This document shows positions 26,270-34,306 of a DNA stretch of 64,000 bases, piece after piece. Source of the stretch: a bacterium (GTDB lineage Bacteria; Hinthialibacterota; Hinthialibacteria; H5-UNCL2); assembly GCA_015075175.1 (NCBI GenBank), contig JABTUV010000013.1, positions 61,355 to 125,354 on the forward strand, written 5' to 3'. The translations under genes were made by a program, and so were the position numbers. The stretch's first letter is position 1; each line of letters opens with the position of its first letter. Below the pieces are notes generated by a model, which worked only from the letters and a program-made list of their open reading frames with translations, searched no databases and was not told the origin of the DNA.

Positions 26270-27355
26270 CTACGAGCCGGTTTTGGGCAGGGGGACGGCG
26301 TTCTCGGGAAGGTAGCCGAAGAGGCGCGCGCCGCAACTCTCGCGCACGACCAGCCGCGGCGGAACCACGATCGTCACCGGCTCGGGCGGCGCTTCGCCTT
26401 CCGGCCAGCACATCAAGTCCCAGAGCATCTGCGCCGCGGTGCGCGCGATCAGTTCGTGATTGTGGTCGATGGTGGTCAAGGGTATCGACTGGTACTCCGA
26501 CGCGGCCAGGTTGGTGAAACCCATCACCGAAATGTCCTCGGGTACTTTGACGCCCCGCTCCGCCAGCCCCTGCATGAGACCGATGGCGTACACGTCGTTG
26601 GCGCAGATGATGGCGTCCATTGGGGGCATGTGGGCGACCACGTCCGCGGCCAGCTCGCGCCCGTCTTTGAAGTAATCCGGCGAACTCCCGCCGGACAAGA
26701 GCAGCTCCTCTTCGTAGGGCAGCCCCAGCTCCTCCAGCACGCGACGGTAGCCTTCCAGTCGTTCCTTCCCCGAGAAATACGACGGGCGCGGCGACACGAT
26801 CCCCAACCCGATGTGCCGGCGGCCCAGGCTGTAGAGGTGCCGCACCGCCAAAACGATCCCCTCCTGCCGGTTCTTTTTCACTGACGGCAGGCGCGTCCCG
26901 TCCGGCCCGTCCAGCAGCACGATGGGAAAGTCCATCGTTTCATAGAACTCCAGCACGCTGGGATTGAGCGTGCGCACCGGCTGGACCATCACGCCGTCCA
27001 CCCGACCGTTGGTCATCTCCTCCACGTACCGTCGTTCCTCCAGGGCGTCCGCGTTGGAGAAGCCGGTGATGACGTGGTAATCGTGGGCGCGGAAGAACTC
27101 CTCCACCGGATAGGCCAGTTCCAGGCAGTCGTGCCAGCGCAGGCGGGTCATGACCATGCCGACGACGAAGGTCTTGCGGCTGCGCAGCGAGCGGGCGGAG
27201 AGGTTGGGGCGGTAGTTGAGTTCGCGGGCGGCTTCCAGCACGCGCTGGCGGGTCGCCTCGCTGATGAGCGCGCTGGGCCGCTGCCGGAGGACCATGGAAG
27301 CGGTCGAGGTCGCCACCTTGGCGCGTTGTGCTACATCCTTGATGGTAGCCGTCAT
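26270..27355 (-). CDS. LacI-family transcriptional regulator
   Basis: 361 residues. The helix-turn-helix TIKDVAQRAKVATSTASMVLR and the hinge helix YRPNLSARSLRS are at the N-terminus. A periplasmic-binding-like ligand domain follows (VGMVMTRLRWHDC, DGVMVQPV, LYSLGRRHIGLG, AIICANDVYAIGLMQGL, ISVMGFTNLAASEY). Such regulators usually bind a sugar and control nearby transport or degradation genes. No transporter is adjacent. The beta-helix and pseudopilin genes on the same strand are the natural candidates for its targets, which is inference. Confidence 0.9.
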   Translation of the reverse strand: MTATIKDVAQRAKVATSTASMVLRQRPSALISEATRQRVLEAARELNYRPNLSARSLRSRKTFVVGMVMTRLRWHDCLELAYPVEEFFRAHDYHVITGFSNADALEERRYVEEMTNGRVDGVMVQPVRTLNPSVLEFYETMDFPIVLLDGPDGTRLPSVKKNRQEGIVLAVRHLYSLGRRHIGLGIVSPRPSYFSGKERLEGYRRVLEELGLPYEEELLLSGGSSPDYFKDGRELAADVVAHMPPMDAIICANDVYAIGLMQGLAERGVKVPEDISVMGFTNLAASEYQSIPLTTIDHNHELIARTAAQMLWDLMCWPEGEAPPEPVTIVVPPRLVVRESCGARLFGYLPENAVPLPKTGS

Positions 27356-27523
27356 GGGCCGCCTCCTCCCGCCTCTTCACTTAGAGATCACGACGTCCCA
27401 GTTTGACCGAAGACGACTTTTCTGTCAACCACCAAGAAACGTGGGGGGGCACACCGCGCACCGCCCGCTGCTCCCGTCAGCGGCGTCGCAGGGGCCCTGC
27501 CGGCGTGACATCGCGCCGCCGAC

Positions 27524-27782
27524 TTACGCCAGCCGCACCCCGCGCTGCTTGATATCGGGGCCGTAGGGCGAGTCCAGCTCTTCCGCCGTGTAGATATGCG
27601 GTTCGATGCGGGTGTCTATGCCGCGGCGATACTTGACCAGCTCGACTTCATGCAGAAAGCGCCCGCCCCTCGGCATGTGAGCCGAACAGGTAGGCGGCGT
27701 CAAGGGCGACGCGCCCGGCGCGTAAGGCGGCCAGGTAGGCCTGGGCCACGTCTAGCATCTCTGAAGGAACCCGCGTAGCCAC
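27524..27782 (-). pseudogene. Remnant of a MNT-type nucleotidyltransferase (antitoxin-like)
   Basis: A GTG start eight bases after AAGGAG reads MATRVPSEMLDVAQAYLAAL then AAYLFGSHAEGRALSA and stops. YLFGSHAEGRA is the GS-x(n)-GxA nucleotidyltransferase signature. The next frame continues HEVELVKYRRGIDTRIEPHI and YTAEELDSPYGPDIK, the C-terminal end of the same family. The central part with the catalytic D-x-D (normally SDIDLAV) is missing, so this looks like a real internal deletion and not only a slip. It lies just downstream of a HEPN remnant, the order of HEPN/MNT toxin-antitoxin pairs. Confidence 0.6.
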
Positions 27783-27820
27783 TGCCGAATCTCCTTGATG
27801 GAATTCAACACGCCCTCAGT

Positions 27821-28045
27821 TTATTCCCTGGTGCACAACGGGTAAACACCCTCCCGCTCATCCGGGTATCGGACCGCCAGGTTGAACCGGCTGATCATTT
27901 CAAGCTGGTTCAAGACCGGCGGTTCCGGTACCAGTCCGCACTGCTCCGCCAACCGCGCAAGGTCCTGAATACGTGGCGCGTTGCAAGTGGGAAGACAGAG
28001 AACGGGCATGATGGGTTCGGTCGCGGCGAAGGACCGTGTCGGCAT
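27821..28045 (-). pseudogene. C-terminal remnant of a HEPN-domain protein
   Basis: The segment APRIQDLARLAEQCGLVP through NQLEMISRFNLAVRYPDE matches the second half of HEPN proteins (H-D-L-x-x-L ... Y/F-x-x-x-R-Y-P-D). The first half is absent; the 5' end instead reads through a GTCGGCATCCTGCCGAC hairpin from the repeat family seen at 43.3 kb. With the nucleotidyltransferase remnant it suggests a dead HEPN/MNT pair. Assignment is from pattern recognition only. Confidence 0.5.
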
Positions 28046-28211
28046 CCTGCCGACGCGGCGGCGGACGTGCGCAGCGACACCTGAAACCGCGCTTCCTGTA
28101 AGCGCTTCTACGTTGACCCGACGGTTGCGTTGTGCTATTTTTTACACGTCCCCAGTTGGACTCGGAGATCTCGCCAGGCAAGGCCACATATGCTGACGCC
28201 TGAATGCGGCG

Positions 28212-29907
28212 TACGTAGTTTCTGTTGCGGAAAGGGCTTTTGGCACGGAAATGTGGAGCGCGGCGAACGGTTGACGCTCTGAGCATCGCTCGCAGAGACG
28301 GCGAAGGCCTGTCAGAGTAACATTTCGTACTGAGATCACGATGCCTGATTTCGGGCAGACTCCTTCCCCTCAACATTTCCGCAGTCCTTTTTCAGCCCGC
28401 CCTGGCGCCAGCGCAACCAAGCTACAGTCGCGTCAGCAGCACCAGGGTTGTGGCACAGCACCGCGCAGCCCACGCTGGCGGCGAAGTTTTAAATCCCTCA
28501 TAAAGGCACCGATTCGTGCTGTAGGCCCGTTTTAACACTGATCGGCCTCCGACCCCGCGCCGGAATCGCTGTCCCGCCTTAAGATCCTCGCTCCTCTCCG
28601 TGCCGTCTCCTCCTTGGTGCGGCGCCCCAGGTTGGCGATCGAGACGGTCTTGATTTTCTCCCGCAGGCTCGCCAACTGCCCGCGCTCCGGTAGAACCCCC
28701 TGTCCGCCGCCAGCACCTCGGCAGACTCCCAAACAGGTTGCGGTGCGACTCCAGCGCCGGCGTCAAGACTCCCTGTCGTCCAGGTTCCTCTCCAGCACCT
28801 GGTAGTGTGTGATGAACTCTCCCTGCTCTGCGACAGCAGCACGCAGCCTGAACTCGATCGGTTTCGGCTTGCACTTGCATCAACAACTCGGTGTGCGGCC
28901 TGAACAGGCTGAACACCTTCTCGTCGTTGGGGACCTGCTCCCCAACAGCACCCGCCGCTCGGCTTGGTCGATGATCCGCTCCACCGTCGGCAGGCAGGTT
29001 TGTAACTCCTCGCAGGTCGCTTCCGCCAGAATCAGCGCCCCCTGTGTCCCCTGCACGCCAGCCCGTGTTGGCCAGCAGTTCGACGACTCGCGCCTGATGC
29101 CGCGACCCAGCGCACGCGTTCAATCAGCACGCGGTAGCGCGCCTTGACCCGCCGCTGGGTGGAGCGGCTGGTACTCCTTGCCGTTGCGGGCCAGGAAGGT
29201 GAAGAGCCATTTGGCAGCTTGCGTGTGGTAGCGATGCGCCAGCCCAAGCCCGGCAGTCCCTTTTGCGCCCGCTTCAGGACTCGCCGCCAGCACCCGGTAA
29301 CTGTCCCACAAGAGCGAGGCGTCGGTCAGGAAGTGATGTTGGTCGTAGGCGGTCGAGTCCATGCGCAACTTCCTCCGCTGATCTTCTCCTGGTTCACCGC
29401 GAACTCGGCCAGCGCCTGGTTCATGGCCTCCAGCGTCCGGGCCGAGAGCGCCCATCGCCTTGCAGAGGAAGGTGTGAGTCCATCATCGGGCGCGTCCCCA
29501 GCCCGACGAAGCCGCGCAGAAAACTCGCTGGTATCGATGCGACTCACTGCCGCCCGGTAGGGCAGCTGCTCGACAAACATCACCACCAGCGCCCGCAAAA
29601 TCTCCTCGCAACTGTAGGCTGCGCGGCGTCCCCTGCCGGGAGGTGGATAACTTGCCCGCCCAGTCGCGGTGCGCCAGGCGCAGCAACTCGGGTTGGCGGC
29701 CAACAGCGTGGCGATCCGCTCGTGCTTCTCCTGGTACTGCCGGACCACCTTTAAAGTTGACTTCCCGCCCCAGTTGAAGTACTGTTGCAGGTATTTTCAA
29801 GCATGGCCTGCTCCTTTCGGGTTTTGGTCTCACAACATTTACCCTACAGGGAGCAGGCCTTACTTTTACGATGGTCGATTCTGCTTTTCCGCAACAGGAA
29901 CTACGTA
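28212..29907 (-). mobile_element. Insertion sequence with terminal inverted repeats
   Basis: The left end (28212-28236) reads TACGTAGTTTCTGTTGCGGA and on. The complement of the right end (29883-29907) reads TACGTAGTTCCTGTTGCGGA and on, an inverted repeat of about 25 bp with few mismatches. Between them lies one transposase gene on the minus strand, about 100 bp from each end. The size of about 1.7 kb fits a simple IS. The palindromic TACGTA edges make the target duplication hard to define; a TA or GTA duplication is possible. Its right end lies 18 bp before the start codon of the next gene. Confidence 0.78.
28336..29804 (-). pseudogene. Transposase (ISNCY-like DDE type), frameshifted
   Basis: From the ATG at 29802-29804 the protein would read MLEKYLQQYFNWGG once a missing A is restored. 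Pieces in successive frames are VVRQYQEKHERIATLLAANP, CEEILRALVVMFVEQLPYRAAVSRIDTSEF, RMDSTAYDQHHFLTDASLLWDSYRVLA-like and the C-terminal SVLKRAYSTNRCLYEGF. DTTVYETNIHYPTDSSLL-type blocks and the LKR...RALYKGF end are known from ISNCY-like transposases. At least six slips occur over 1.4 kb, so the gene is either inactive or poorly sequenced. Confidence 0.68.
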
Positions 29908-29925
29908 TGGGTGGAAAGTCGATTT

Positions 29926-30687
29926 ATGAGTCTGAGTGACGACGCGAAAGAATTGGGCAAACTGGCGAAAAGACTGGAGATCGCCGGGAGGGACGGTGAT
30001 CCGGTTGAATTCCAGAAAGTCGTCGGGAAGCTTTCCCAACTCGCCGCGGCCATCCCTGGCCGGTTTGAGTCGGCGCGCAAGGAAGTGGAATCCGAACTGG
30101 AAACGCTTCAGCCGGAAATGCCCGGGTATTACCCAGAATTAGAAGGGGAGCTTCGCAACAACGGATGCGATTTCACCGGCGCCTTTCCAGAATACTCGAT
30201 TTTTCCGTGCGTGTTGAAGATTCGCGTGCAGGAGAAACAGGCGGAGCTCAGCCTGGGACGAACCGTCAGGAAAACTACGAAGCTGCGCCCTGCGGTACTT
30301 GCGAAGTGGGCCAAGCAACAAAGCATTGCCTTGCAGAAGGTCCGTTTCAACCGCGAACAGTTCATGAAGAACTTGCGCAAGGCTTACGAATTGGCTACCC
30401 AGTTGCAGTACGGCGAGACGGCGGACAAATGGGACCGGCCTGCCTCACTTCACCGCATATACGAGCTGCTCGCAGGCATTGCCGCCGGCAAGCAGGGTTA
30501 TCCACGCGAACAGTTCGAGAGCGACCTAACGCGCCTAGCGAATGGCGATCCGATGATCGACGTCGAACACGGACTCACATTCGAATTGGGGTACTCTCGC
30601 AGTCAATCCGGAACTTTTCTGATCCGCCGGCCGCATGGCGCCGAGGAACGGGTGAAGACGCTCACCATATACAACAAGAAGCGCTGA
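29926..30687 (+). CDS. Conserved-looking protein of unknown function, first gene of the paired-ATPase operon
   Basis: 253 residues from MSLSDDAKELGKLAKRLEI; the frame is open upstream only through the IS end. I do not recognise a named domain. The N-terminal half is helical and charged, with a likely coiled coil (FESARKEVESELETLQPEM). A beta-rich centre reads SIFPCVLKIRVQEKQAELSLG. The C-terminal part has a helical bundle (FMKNLRKAYELATQLQYGE) and ends with a short strand FELGYSRSQSGTFLIRRP. There is no membrane segment or signal peptide. Base composition is visibly less GC-rich than the neighbours. It precedes the first ATPase gene by 21 bp, so it is likely part of the same complex. Confidence 0.75.
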   Translation: MSLSDDAKELGKLAKRLEIAGRDGDPVEFQKVVGKLSQLAAAIPGRFESARKEVESELETLQPEMPGYYPELEGELRNNGCDFTGAFPEYSIFPCVLKIRVQEKQAELSLGRTVRKTTKLRPAVLAKWAKQQSIALQKVRFNREQFMKNLRKAYELATQLQYGETADKWDRPASLHRIYELLAGIAAGKQGYPREQFESDLTRLANGDPMIDVEHGLTFELGYSRSQSGTFLIRRPHGAEERVKTLTIYNKKR

Positions 30688-30708
30688 CGGAGCGATCGGA
30701 GGTCCACC

Positions 30709-31932
30709 ATGCCGGTATGTCGTTTCGATCTTGATCTACTTCGGCGGGGGCAGCCACCCGTCGCGGACAGCGACTTGCTCCTGGACATGACGGTCGGGAC
30801 AGAATTGTGGCTCGAGCGCGTGCGTGAACACTACCTGGAAAACTTCATTCGTCATGGAGGCAGTAAGGTCAAACTTGTAGTCGGCGGTGCGGGAACGGGG
30901 AAGAGCCATCTCCTGCGGTGGATCGCGGCGACGGCCGCGAGGATGGATTATGCCACGGTCTTTCTGAGCCTCCGGGAACCGGACGCCGAAACAGGCGACT
31001 TGCTGCGCTTCTCCAATATCGTTGAATTTTACAAAGCTGTTGCAAAACGCCTCGATCTGAATTCTCTTTGGAGCGGTGTTTGCACAAGGGTCGTCCGTGA
31101 GCTCGGTTATAAACCGGAGGACTACGACTTCGACAGGCCCATCATTTCCATGCTGGTAGAGAGAGAGCGTCTTCCTATCGCTGAGGCAAAACGGAGACTT
31201 TCGGAGGCTACAGCCAGCGCTTGGTCACACTGCGGGTTGAGCCTCGCCTTTGTGACCTTTTGCTTCAGACTCGTCGCCTGCCGAGGGGAATCCATAGAGC
31301 AGGCGCGTGCCGACCTATGCTTCCGATGGCTTTCCGGGGAGAAACTCGACTTAGCCGATGCGCGGCGAGTCATGCTTTTTGAGCGCCTCTCGAAGCCGAA
31401 TGCCCGCGTCTGGTTGTATTCGCTCGTGCGCATGCTTACGCTGGCGGGATGGTCCGGCGTGGTCGTCCTTATTGACGACCTCGATTTTCTCCCTGATGGC
31501 CTGAATCTTCAAACGGGGAGACCGTTCTACACGCCGAACCAGTGCAAAGACATTTGGGAATCGATGCGACAGCTGATCGACGAGGGCGAAAAGCTCCCGC
31601 ATCTTTTTGTTGTTCTGGGCGGGCGCTCCCCATTTATTGAGGACGAGAAAAAGGGAGTGAAAAGCTACGAGGCGCTGTGGATGCGGTTGCAGAGCGGCCT
31701 GGCGCCCGGTACCGATTTTAATCCCTGGCGTGACATCGTGGATGCCGACCTGCTCTTACGCGCCCTTGGGGGAAATAGCTTCTGCGAGCAAGTGGGAACC
31801 TCCTTGTCCAATGTGCTCGAGCAGCGCGGTCATGCGCGGCTATACAAGGAATTCACGCCGGATGCTGAAGACTCGCTGCTCAGGCAGCGCGTGCGAGAGG
31901 CCGCAACCATGGCGGATGGTGAGGTAGCATGA
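30709..31932 (+). CDS. P-loop ATPase A, BrxD-like (DUF2791-type)
   Basis: 407 residues. Walker A GGAGTGKSHLL is at residues 59-69, Walker B VVVLIDDLDFL at 251-261, and a sensor-like strand LFVVLGGR at 299-306. The long insertion between Walker A and B and the LxxRxPD-like AAA layout recall the BREX ATP-binding protein BrxD. A GGAGG precedes the ATG. The stop overlaps the start of the second ATPase by four bases. The BrxD resemblance is my reading of the motifs, not a search result. A role in DNA-targeting defence is inferred from that family. Confidence 0.72.
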   Translation: MPVCRFDLDLLRRGQPPVADSDLLLDMTVGTELWLERVREHYLENFIRHGGSKVKLVVGGAGTGKSHLLRWIAATAARMDYATVFLSLREPDAETGDLLRFSNIVEFYKAVAKRLDLNSLWSGVCTRVVRELGYKPEDYDFDRPIISMLVERERLPIAEAKRRLSEATASAWSHCGLSLAFVTFCFRLVACRGESIEQARADLCFRWLSGEKLDLADARRVMLFERLSKPNARVWLYSLVRMLTLAGWSGVVVLIDDLDFLPDGLNLQTGRPFYTPNQCKDIWESMRQLIDEGEKLPHLFVVLGGRSPFIEDEKKGVKSYEALWMRLQSGLAPGTDFNPWRDIVDADLLLRALGGNSFCEQVGTSLSNVLEQRGHARLYKEFTPDAEDSLLRQRVREAATMADGEVA

Positions 31933-33215
31933 TGCATGAATACCCCAAGGAACGGCAGCGGGCGATAAGGATTATCGAGTCATTACGCTCCGGCGTGCCC
32001 ACGCGGGAATCCACGCTGGATCTGCCTGACGTGCGCCCCGGCCTGCGGGACCTTATCGAAAAGGACCTCGATCGGCTCGCTGCGGGTGAAAGGGTATGCG
32101 GCAGGATCATTTGGGGCGAATATGGCCAGGGCAAGTCGCATCTCCTTCACATGGTGGCCCATTGGGCCCTCGATCGGGGGTTCGCCGTCAGCCTGCTCAC
32201 CCTCAGCCGGGAAATCTCGGGACAGAGTCTGTTCCAACTCTTTCGCCGTGCGGCTCCCATCGTTTGCGCGGCACATTCCAGCGTCCCGGGGCTGCAATCT
32301 CAGCTCGCAGGGCTGTCTCCGACAGCGCTAGTCCAGTCTCCCATTCAGTCCGACGGCCGCTATTGCCATCCCCTACCGGCGCGGGTGGCAGAACTGATGT
32401 GGCGTGTGGGTGCACCCGAGGACACGGACCAGCTTTACTACCATCTCGCGGGCGATCTCTTGAAGATGCCCGACTTGCGGCAAATCGCCAAACACGCGGG
32501 GCACGCGGATCTTCTGAAGGGTTTACCCTCATTCAGGCAGGAAGAACACGCGCCCGCGCTGTTCGGCTTATGGAGCGATCTGGCGCGGCTGTGTGGCTAT
32601 CATGGCTGGGTGATTCTCATCGACGAAGTCGAGCTCGTTTCTCGCTTGGGCAAGATAAGCCGAGCGCGGGCCTATCTCAATCTTGCCCGACTCCTACAAT
32701 GGGTAGACGGCGCGGCAACGCAGTATTCGATCTATACCTTGGGCGCCGCCGCAACTTCGCTGAAAGGTTTTTGGAACGATGGGCAACGCGGCCAACCGGG
32801 CGACATCGAGGCGATCCCGCCACTGTGCGTGGAGCGCCCAAAATTCGGTCAAGCCGGCGCCGAGGCGTTGGAAAACTTCTTCCGCCAATGCATGGACGAC
32901 GACCAGTGTCCCACGTTGCAGCCGGTAGACGAAAAACATCTAAGTAAACTCTTCGACAGCGTTATTACCCTTCATGGCGAAGCCCACGCCTGGAAGGCTT
33001 CCATGGTGCGCGAGAACCTCCGTGACTTGCCGCAAAACGCTCCTATCCGGACCCGCATCCGGGCGTTGGTAGAGATGTTGGACCGCGCCTCCGTTACCGG
33101 GATAGTCGTCCCGCCAACAACAGATGTCCTCGTCGAACCCACCGTGGGCGAGGAGCCAGGATCCTTCTCCGAGGATGACGTTGATGAAAACGGTGGAGAA
33201 CCCATTCCGACCTAG
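31929..33215 (+). CDS. P-loop ATPase B, BrxD-like (DUF2791-type)
   Basis: 428 residues. The N-terminus RAIRIIESLRSGVPTRESTL closely follows the BrxD pattern (RxxIexLRsGvPxR). Walker A GEYGQGKSHLLHMVAHWAL is at 63-81, followed by AVSLLTLSREISGQSLFQLF. Walker B GWVILIDEVELVSR is at 226-239. This is the clearer BrxD relative of the two. It overlaps ATPase A by ATGA, implying translational coupling and equal dosage. No BREX methylase (PglX), phosphatase (PglZ), BrxC or helicase is in the window. The acidic C-terminus (VGEEPGSFSEDDVDENGG) is low complexity. Confidence 0.78.
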   Translation: MMHEYPKERQRAIRIIESLRSGVPTRESTLDLPDVRPGLRDLIEKDLDRLAAGERVCGRIIWGEYGQGKSHLLHMVAHWALDRGFAVSLLTLSREISGQSLFQLFRRAAPIVCAAHSSVPGLQSQLAGLSPTALVQSPIQSDGRYCHPLPARVAELMWRVGAPEDTDQLYYHLAGDLLKMPDLRQIAKHAGHADLLKGLPSFRQEEHAPALFGLWSDLARLCGYHGWVILIDEVELVSRLGKISRARAYLNLARLLQWVDGAATQYSIYTLGAAATSLKGFWNDGQRGQPGDIEAIPPLCVERPKFGQAGAEALENFFRQCMDDDQCPTLQPVDEKHLSKLFDSVITLHGEAHAWKASMVRENLRDLPQNAPIRTRIRALVEMLDRASVTGIVVPPTTDVLVEPTVGEEPGSFSEDDVDENGGEPIPT

Positions 33216-33287
33216 GGAGATCCCATCTTCTTCGCGGGTCAGCACCGGCCGTGGGGCGTGCGGGTGGTGCGGAGGTACACGGCCAAG

Positions 33288-33372
33288 CGTCGTGTCGGCG
33301 TGCTGCCGACACTCACGTGCGCCATCGGGGACGCGACGTCCCCGCCACCGGCGACTGCAAGTCGCCGCTACG
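33288..33372. repeat. Three-hairpin dispersed repeat
   Basis: Three consecutive perfect stems: GTCGGCGTGCTGCCGAC, GGGGACGCGACGTCCCC and GGCGACTGCAAGTCGCC. The same order occurs twice at 43.3-43.5 kb. It lies between the convergent ATPase operon and BNR fragment. The rest of the gap (33216-33287) holds no gene. Confidence 0.78.
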
Positions 33373-33373
33373 G

Positions 33374-34246
33374 TCAGAAAATGCGCACCGCTTGCACCGG
33401 CGGCAGGTGCTCGGAGAGCGTGCGCCAACTCTCCCCCTGGTCCTCGCTCACCCATAGCGACCCCGTCGTGCTCCCGAACGCCAGCAGGTCCCCCTCCTCG
33501 CTGATGTCCAAGCCGTGCCGATAGGTCAGATCGTAGGCGTGCTCCTGCGGCAGTCCCTTGCGCAGCACCTCCCAGCTCCGGCCCCCGTCGCGCGTGCGCG
33601 ACACGACCACCTTCCCGTCTACCGCCATGCGCTGCTCGTCCTTCACCGCCGGCACGGTCCACACCGTCTTCGGGTCCTTGGGATGCACCACCACGGCGAA
33701 ACCGAAAACGGAAGGATCGACGTTGGTGATCTCCGTGAACGTCTCGCCCCCGTCCTCGCTCTTGAACACGCCGTTGTGGTGCTGGACCCAGAGATGATCG
33801 GGCGCGGCCTGGCACTGCGCCAGCCGATGCACGTCTTGGTTGACCAGATCATAGGCCTGCTCGGGCGGCACGTAATCCTGGCGCAAACCCTTGCCGACGT
33901 TGCGCCAGCTCCCGCCGCCGTCCTGGGTCTTCCAGACGCCGCCGCACGAGATGGCCAGCCGCAGCACGTTGGAATCGCGCGGATCCACGAGAACGGAATG
34001 AATGCCGGGATAGTCATAGCCGCCGCCGAACCAGCGCCGTCGTTCGGGCCGATCCCAAAGGGATTGCACAATCCGCCAGCTCCGACCGGCGTCCTCGGAA
34101 CGAAACAGCCCGCCCGGCGCCGTCCCGCACCACAGGACGCCCGGCTCCTCCGGCCCGCCCGCCACATTATAACTGGAGCACACCTCGGTGGTCTTGGGAA
34201 GCCCGCCCGACGGCGCCGGTGCGACCGGCCAAACGTGCGCCCGCAC
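33374..34246 (-). CDS. BNR/sialidase-like beta-propeller protein, N-terminally truncated
   Basis: 290 residues with repeated Asp-box motifs: SEDAGRSW, TQDGGGSW, SEDGGETF, TRDGGRSW, SEDQGESW. FGSTTGSLWVSEDQGESWRTLSEHLPPVQAV is the usual C-terminal blade of the exo-alpha-sialidase/photosystem-stability-like family. The first blades are absent. The only start is a GTG, and upstream in frame is a TGA inside a CCCTTCGACTCGGCTCAGGG repeat, so about 70 residues were lost at that point. There is no signal peptide. It may be a non-functional fragment. Confidence 0.7.
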   Translation of the reverse strand: MRAHVWPVAPAPSGGLPKTTEVCSSYNVAGGPEEPGVLWCGTAPGGLFRSEDAGRSWRIVQSLWDRPERRRWFGGGYDYPGIHSVLVDPRDSNVLRLAISCGGVWKTQDGGGSWRNVGKGLRQDYVPPEQAYDLVNQDVHRLAQCQAAPDHLWVQHHNGVFKSEDGGETFTEITNVDPSVFGFAVVVHPKDPKTVWTVPAVKDEQRMAVDGKVVVSRTRDGGRSWEVLRKGLPQEHAYDLTYRHGLDISEEGDLLAFGSTTGSLWVSEDQGESWRTLSEHLPPVQAVRIF

Positions 34247-34258
34247 ACGCCGGCAGAG

Positions 34259-34282
34259 ACCCTTCGACTCGGCTCAGGGGAG
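34259..34282. repeat. Short dispersed repeat (CCCTTCGACT...CTCAGGG type)
   Basis: A degenerate unit of the family better seen at 46.7-46.9 and 58.4-58.5 kb. It carries the stop codon that closes the frame upstream of the truncated BNR gene. Confidence 0.5.
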
Positions 34283-34306
34283 CTGCCGGTGGTACCGGGT
34301 ACGGCG

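Noticed and set aside
26270..27355. LacI-type gene as a sugar-operon regulator of adjacent transporters
   Set aside because: No transporter or glycoside hydrolase is next to it, so no sugar can be assigned.
29926..33215. Complete BREX locus
   Set aside because: Only BrxD-like ATPases are visible; no BrxC, PglX, PglZ, BrxA/B or helicase lies within the window. The methyltransferases at 49-56 kb are of other types and distant.
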